A DNA stretch of 7,570 nucleotides. Source: Pseudomonadota bacterium. GTDB taxonomy: Bacteria; Pseudomonadota; Gammaproteobacteria; Burkholderiales; SG8-39. The stretch covers positions 1 through 7,570 of the forward strand of contig JAKAIH010000122.1 of assembly GCA_021825225.1 (NCBI GenBank), written 5' to 3'. Positions 6,614-7,570 of the stretch are shown one piece after another. The first letter of the stretch is position 1; every line of letters begins with the position of its first letter. The notes beneath the pieces were generated by a model. The model had not been told where the DNA came from. It was given only the letters and a program-made list of their open reading frames with translations, and ran no database searches. The position numbers and the translations under genes were made by a program.

Positions 6614-6945
6614 ATGAACGCGACAAGTTGTACGTCGCGCATCTCGCCGAAGCGATAGAACGCATTCGACGTTTCACCAAGACCGGCCGCGCCGCGTTCA
6701 TGACGGACGACATGATCCAAAGCGCGGTCGTTCGGCAGATCGAGATTATCGGCGAGGCCGCGCGAAATCTCAGCGGCGAGTTGAAGTCTGACGAACACTC
6801 CGTACCTTGGAGAAAAATTATCGGGACGCGCGACAGGCTGATCCACGGCTATGCCGAGGTGAATTTGGACACGGTCTGGGCGATTGTCGAGCACGACCTC
6901 GCGGAATTGGATCGGGACGTCAAACGCATCCTCGGTCAAGCATGA
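6610..6945 (+). CDS. hepT: HepT-type HEPN ribonuclease toxin (DUF86)
   Basis: A 111-residue, mainly helical HEPN protein of the DUF86/HepT family. The catalytic motif R-x4-H-x-Y is intact: R74, H79 and Y81 in TRDRLIHGYAEV. Upstream helices carry the usual family pattern (RQIEIIGEAARNLS, ~42-55; PWRKIIGTRD, ~66-75), and VNLDTVWAIVEHDLAEL (~84-100) ends the fold. HepT dimers act as RNases; tRNA cleavage has been reported for the Shewanella protein. Toxicity is blocked when the partner AMPylates the motif tyrosine, here Y81. The start overlaps the antitoxin stop by four bases, the usual order (antitoxin first) for this family. No frameshift or loss of a key residue is visible, so the pair looks functional. 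A non-toxic HEPN paralogue cannot be excluded from sequence alone. Confidence 0.9.
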   Translation: MNERDKLYVAHLAEAIERIRRFTKTGRAAFMTDDMIQSAVVRQIEIIGEAARNLSGELKSDEHSVPWRKIIGTRDRLIHGYAEVNLDTVWAIVEHDLAELDRDVKRILGQA

Positions 6946-6955
6946 CGCATGCCGA

Positions 6956-6968
6956 CGCTAGACTAGCG
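6956..6968. repeat. 13-base palindrome after hepT
   Basis: CGCTAGACTAGCG is a perfect inverted repeat centred on one A, ten bases after the hepT stop. With a three-base loop it could form a five-pair hairpin, but no T-tract follows. It may be a protein-binding site or chance. Confidence 0.3.
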
Positions 6969-7088
6969 CAAGCACGGGCAACTCAATGCAATGATCAGCC
7001 GGCGTTATCCAGCGCCCGCCATTTCAATAGATTTATTTCGGCAACGTCAGATCCCGCATGGCTGGCAGACAGGTCCAAGGGCAAAAAA

Positions 7089-7104
7089 TGGCAAGTCACT
7101 GCCA
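7089..7104. promoter_or_regulatory. Inverted repeat upstream of the COG0523 GTPase
   Basis: TGGCA and TGCCA are separated by six bases (TGGCA-N6-TGCCA), 21 bases before the ATG at 7126. It could be an operator or a small hairpin in the leader. It does not resemble the AT-rich Zur box expected for many zinc-linked COG0523 genes. Confidence 0.3.
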
Positions 7105-7125
7105 AGAATTGACTCAGGATTGCAT

Positions 7126-7570
7126 ATGAAACCACAGGACATGGTGCCGGTCACCATACTCACCGGCTTCCTGGGCAGCGGCAAGACCACGCTGCTCAAT
7201 CGCATACTCAAGGAGCAGCACGGCAGCCGCATCGCTGTGATCGAAAACGAATTCGGCGAGGCCGGCATCGACAACGAACTGCTGGTGCAGGATACGGGCG
7301 AGCAGATCGTCGAGATGAACAACGGCTGCATCTGCTGCACCGTGCGCGGCGATCTGGTGCGCATCCTGGGCGAGCTGCAGGCGAAACGCGAGGCGAAACA
7401 GCTCGATTTCGAGCGCATCATCATCGAGACCACCGGCATGGCCGACCCGGGCCCGGTGGCGCAGACATTTTTCATGGACGAGGACATCGGCAGCTACTAT
7501 CTGCTCGATTCCATCGTCACCCTGGTCGATGCCAAGCACGCGGACAAGCAGCTCGACGATTTCCGCGAGG
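7126..7570 (+). CDS. yjiA: YjiA-like COG0523 (CobW/G3E) zinc-binding GTPase, 5' part
   Basis: P-loop GTPase of the G3E family, members of which act in metal homeostasis or metallochaperone roles. The first 148 residues of an expected ~320-350 are present; the frame is open at the window end. Walker A is GFLGSGKT (14-21). [10 protein letters not shown] (~40-49) is the switch I region. The metal-binding CxCC motif is at C68-I-C70-C71 in NNGCICC. Walker B with [10 protein letters not shown] is at ~101-110, and LVDAKHAD lies at ~133-140. The pattern [14 protein letters not shown] and YLLDxxxxLVDAxHAD is very close to E. coli YjiA, closer than to CobW (cobalamin synthesis) or nitrile hydratase activators. 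The NKxD-type guanine motif and C-terminal domain lie beyond the window. The ATG is supported by AGGA (7116-7119) six bases upstream. The 180-base gap from hepT suggests a separate promoter. The specific metal partner is unknown. Confidence 0.92.
   Translation, partial: MKPQDMVPVTILTGFLGSGKTTLLNRILKEQHGSRIAVIENEFGEAGIDNELLVQDTGEQIVEMNNGCICCTVRGDLVRILGELQAKREAKQLDFERIIIETTGMADPGPVAQTFFMDEDIGSYYLLDSIVTLVDAKHADKQLDDFRE

Noticed and set aside
6181..6939. 252-residue reverse-strand frame across the toxin-antitoxin pair
   Set aside because: It is antisense to two genes with complete catalytic motifs and has no recognisable domain.
7005..7033. Promoter for the GTPase (TTATCC, 17 bases, TAGATT)
   Set aside because: The -35 matches at only three of six positions and the -10 at four of six; this is not better than chance in a gap of this length.
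7047..7539. Two reverse-strand frames opposite the GTPase gene
   Set aside because: The + strand codes for an unmistakable COG0523 protein with Walker A, CxCC and ETTG motifs; the reverse frames are shadows.

Overview
The window looks like a chromosomal segment of a GC-rich Gram-negative bacterium, most likely a proteobacterium and probably a betaproteobacterium. This is inferred from three things: the XerC C-terminus and RlmI resemble proteobacterial orthologues, there is a lipobox-type outer-membrane lipoprotein, and codon use in the housekeeping genes is strongly G/C-biased. All genes I can support lie on the + strand.

Layout: (1) 1-402, the 3' part of xerC, the chromosome-dimer-resolving tyrosine recombinase, cut by the window edge. 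(2) 403-928, a long, more AT-rich, apparently non-coding stretch with one short hairpin and a plausible promoter and ribosome binding site for the next gene. (3) 929-4690, one very large gene for a 1253-residue predicted surface lipoprotein. It has an N-terminal two-cysteine module, three tandem fibronectin-III-like repeats, a carboxypeptidase-regulatory-like domain, and a C-terminal half holding two copies of a ~155-residue module I cannot name. It is followed by a hairpin that could be a terminator. (4) 4691-5046, a non-coding stretch with two diverged copies of a hairpin-forming element. (5) 5047-6234, rlmI, the 23S rRNA m5C1962 methyltransferase. (6) 6323-6945, a two-gene HepT/MntA toxin-antitoxin module (MNT nucleotidyltransferase antitoxin, then HEPN toxin) with a 4-base overlap. 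(7) 7126-7570, the 5' part of a YjiA-like COG0523 zinc-binding GTPase, cut by the window edge.

xerC, rlmI and the GTPase are ordinary housekeeping genes. The lipoprotein gene with its flanks and the HepT/MntA pair look like accessory material set between them. No CRISPR array, insertion sequence, tRNA or rRNA was seen. The least explained parts are the duplicated C-terminal module of the lipoprotein and the paired structured elements upstream of rlmI. The toxin-antitoxin pair belongs to a known family.
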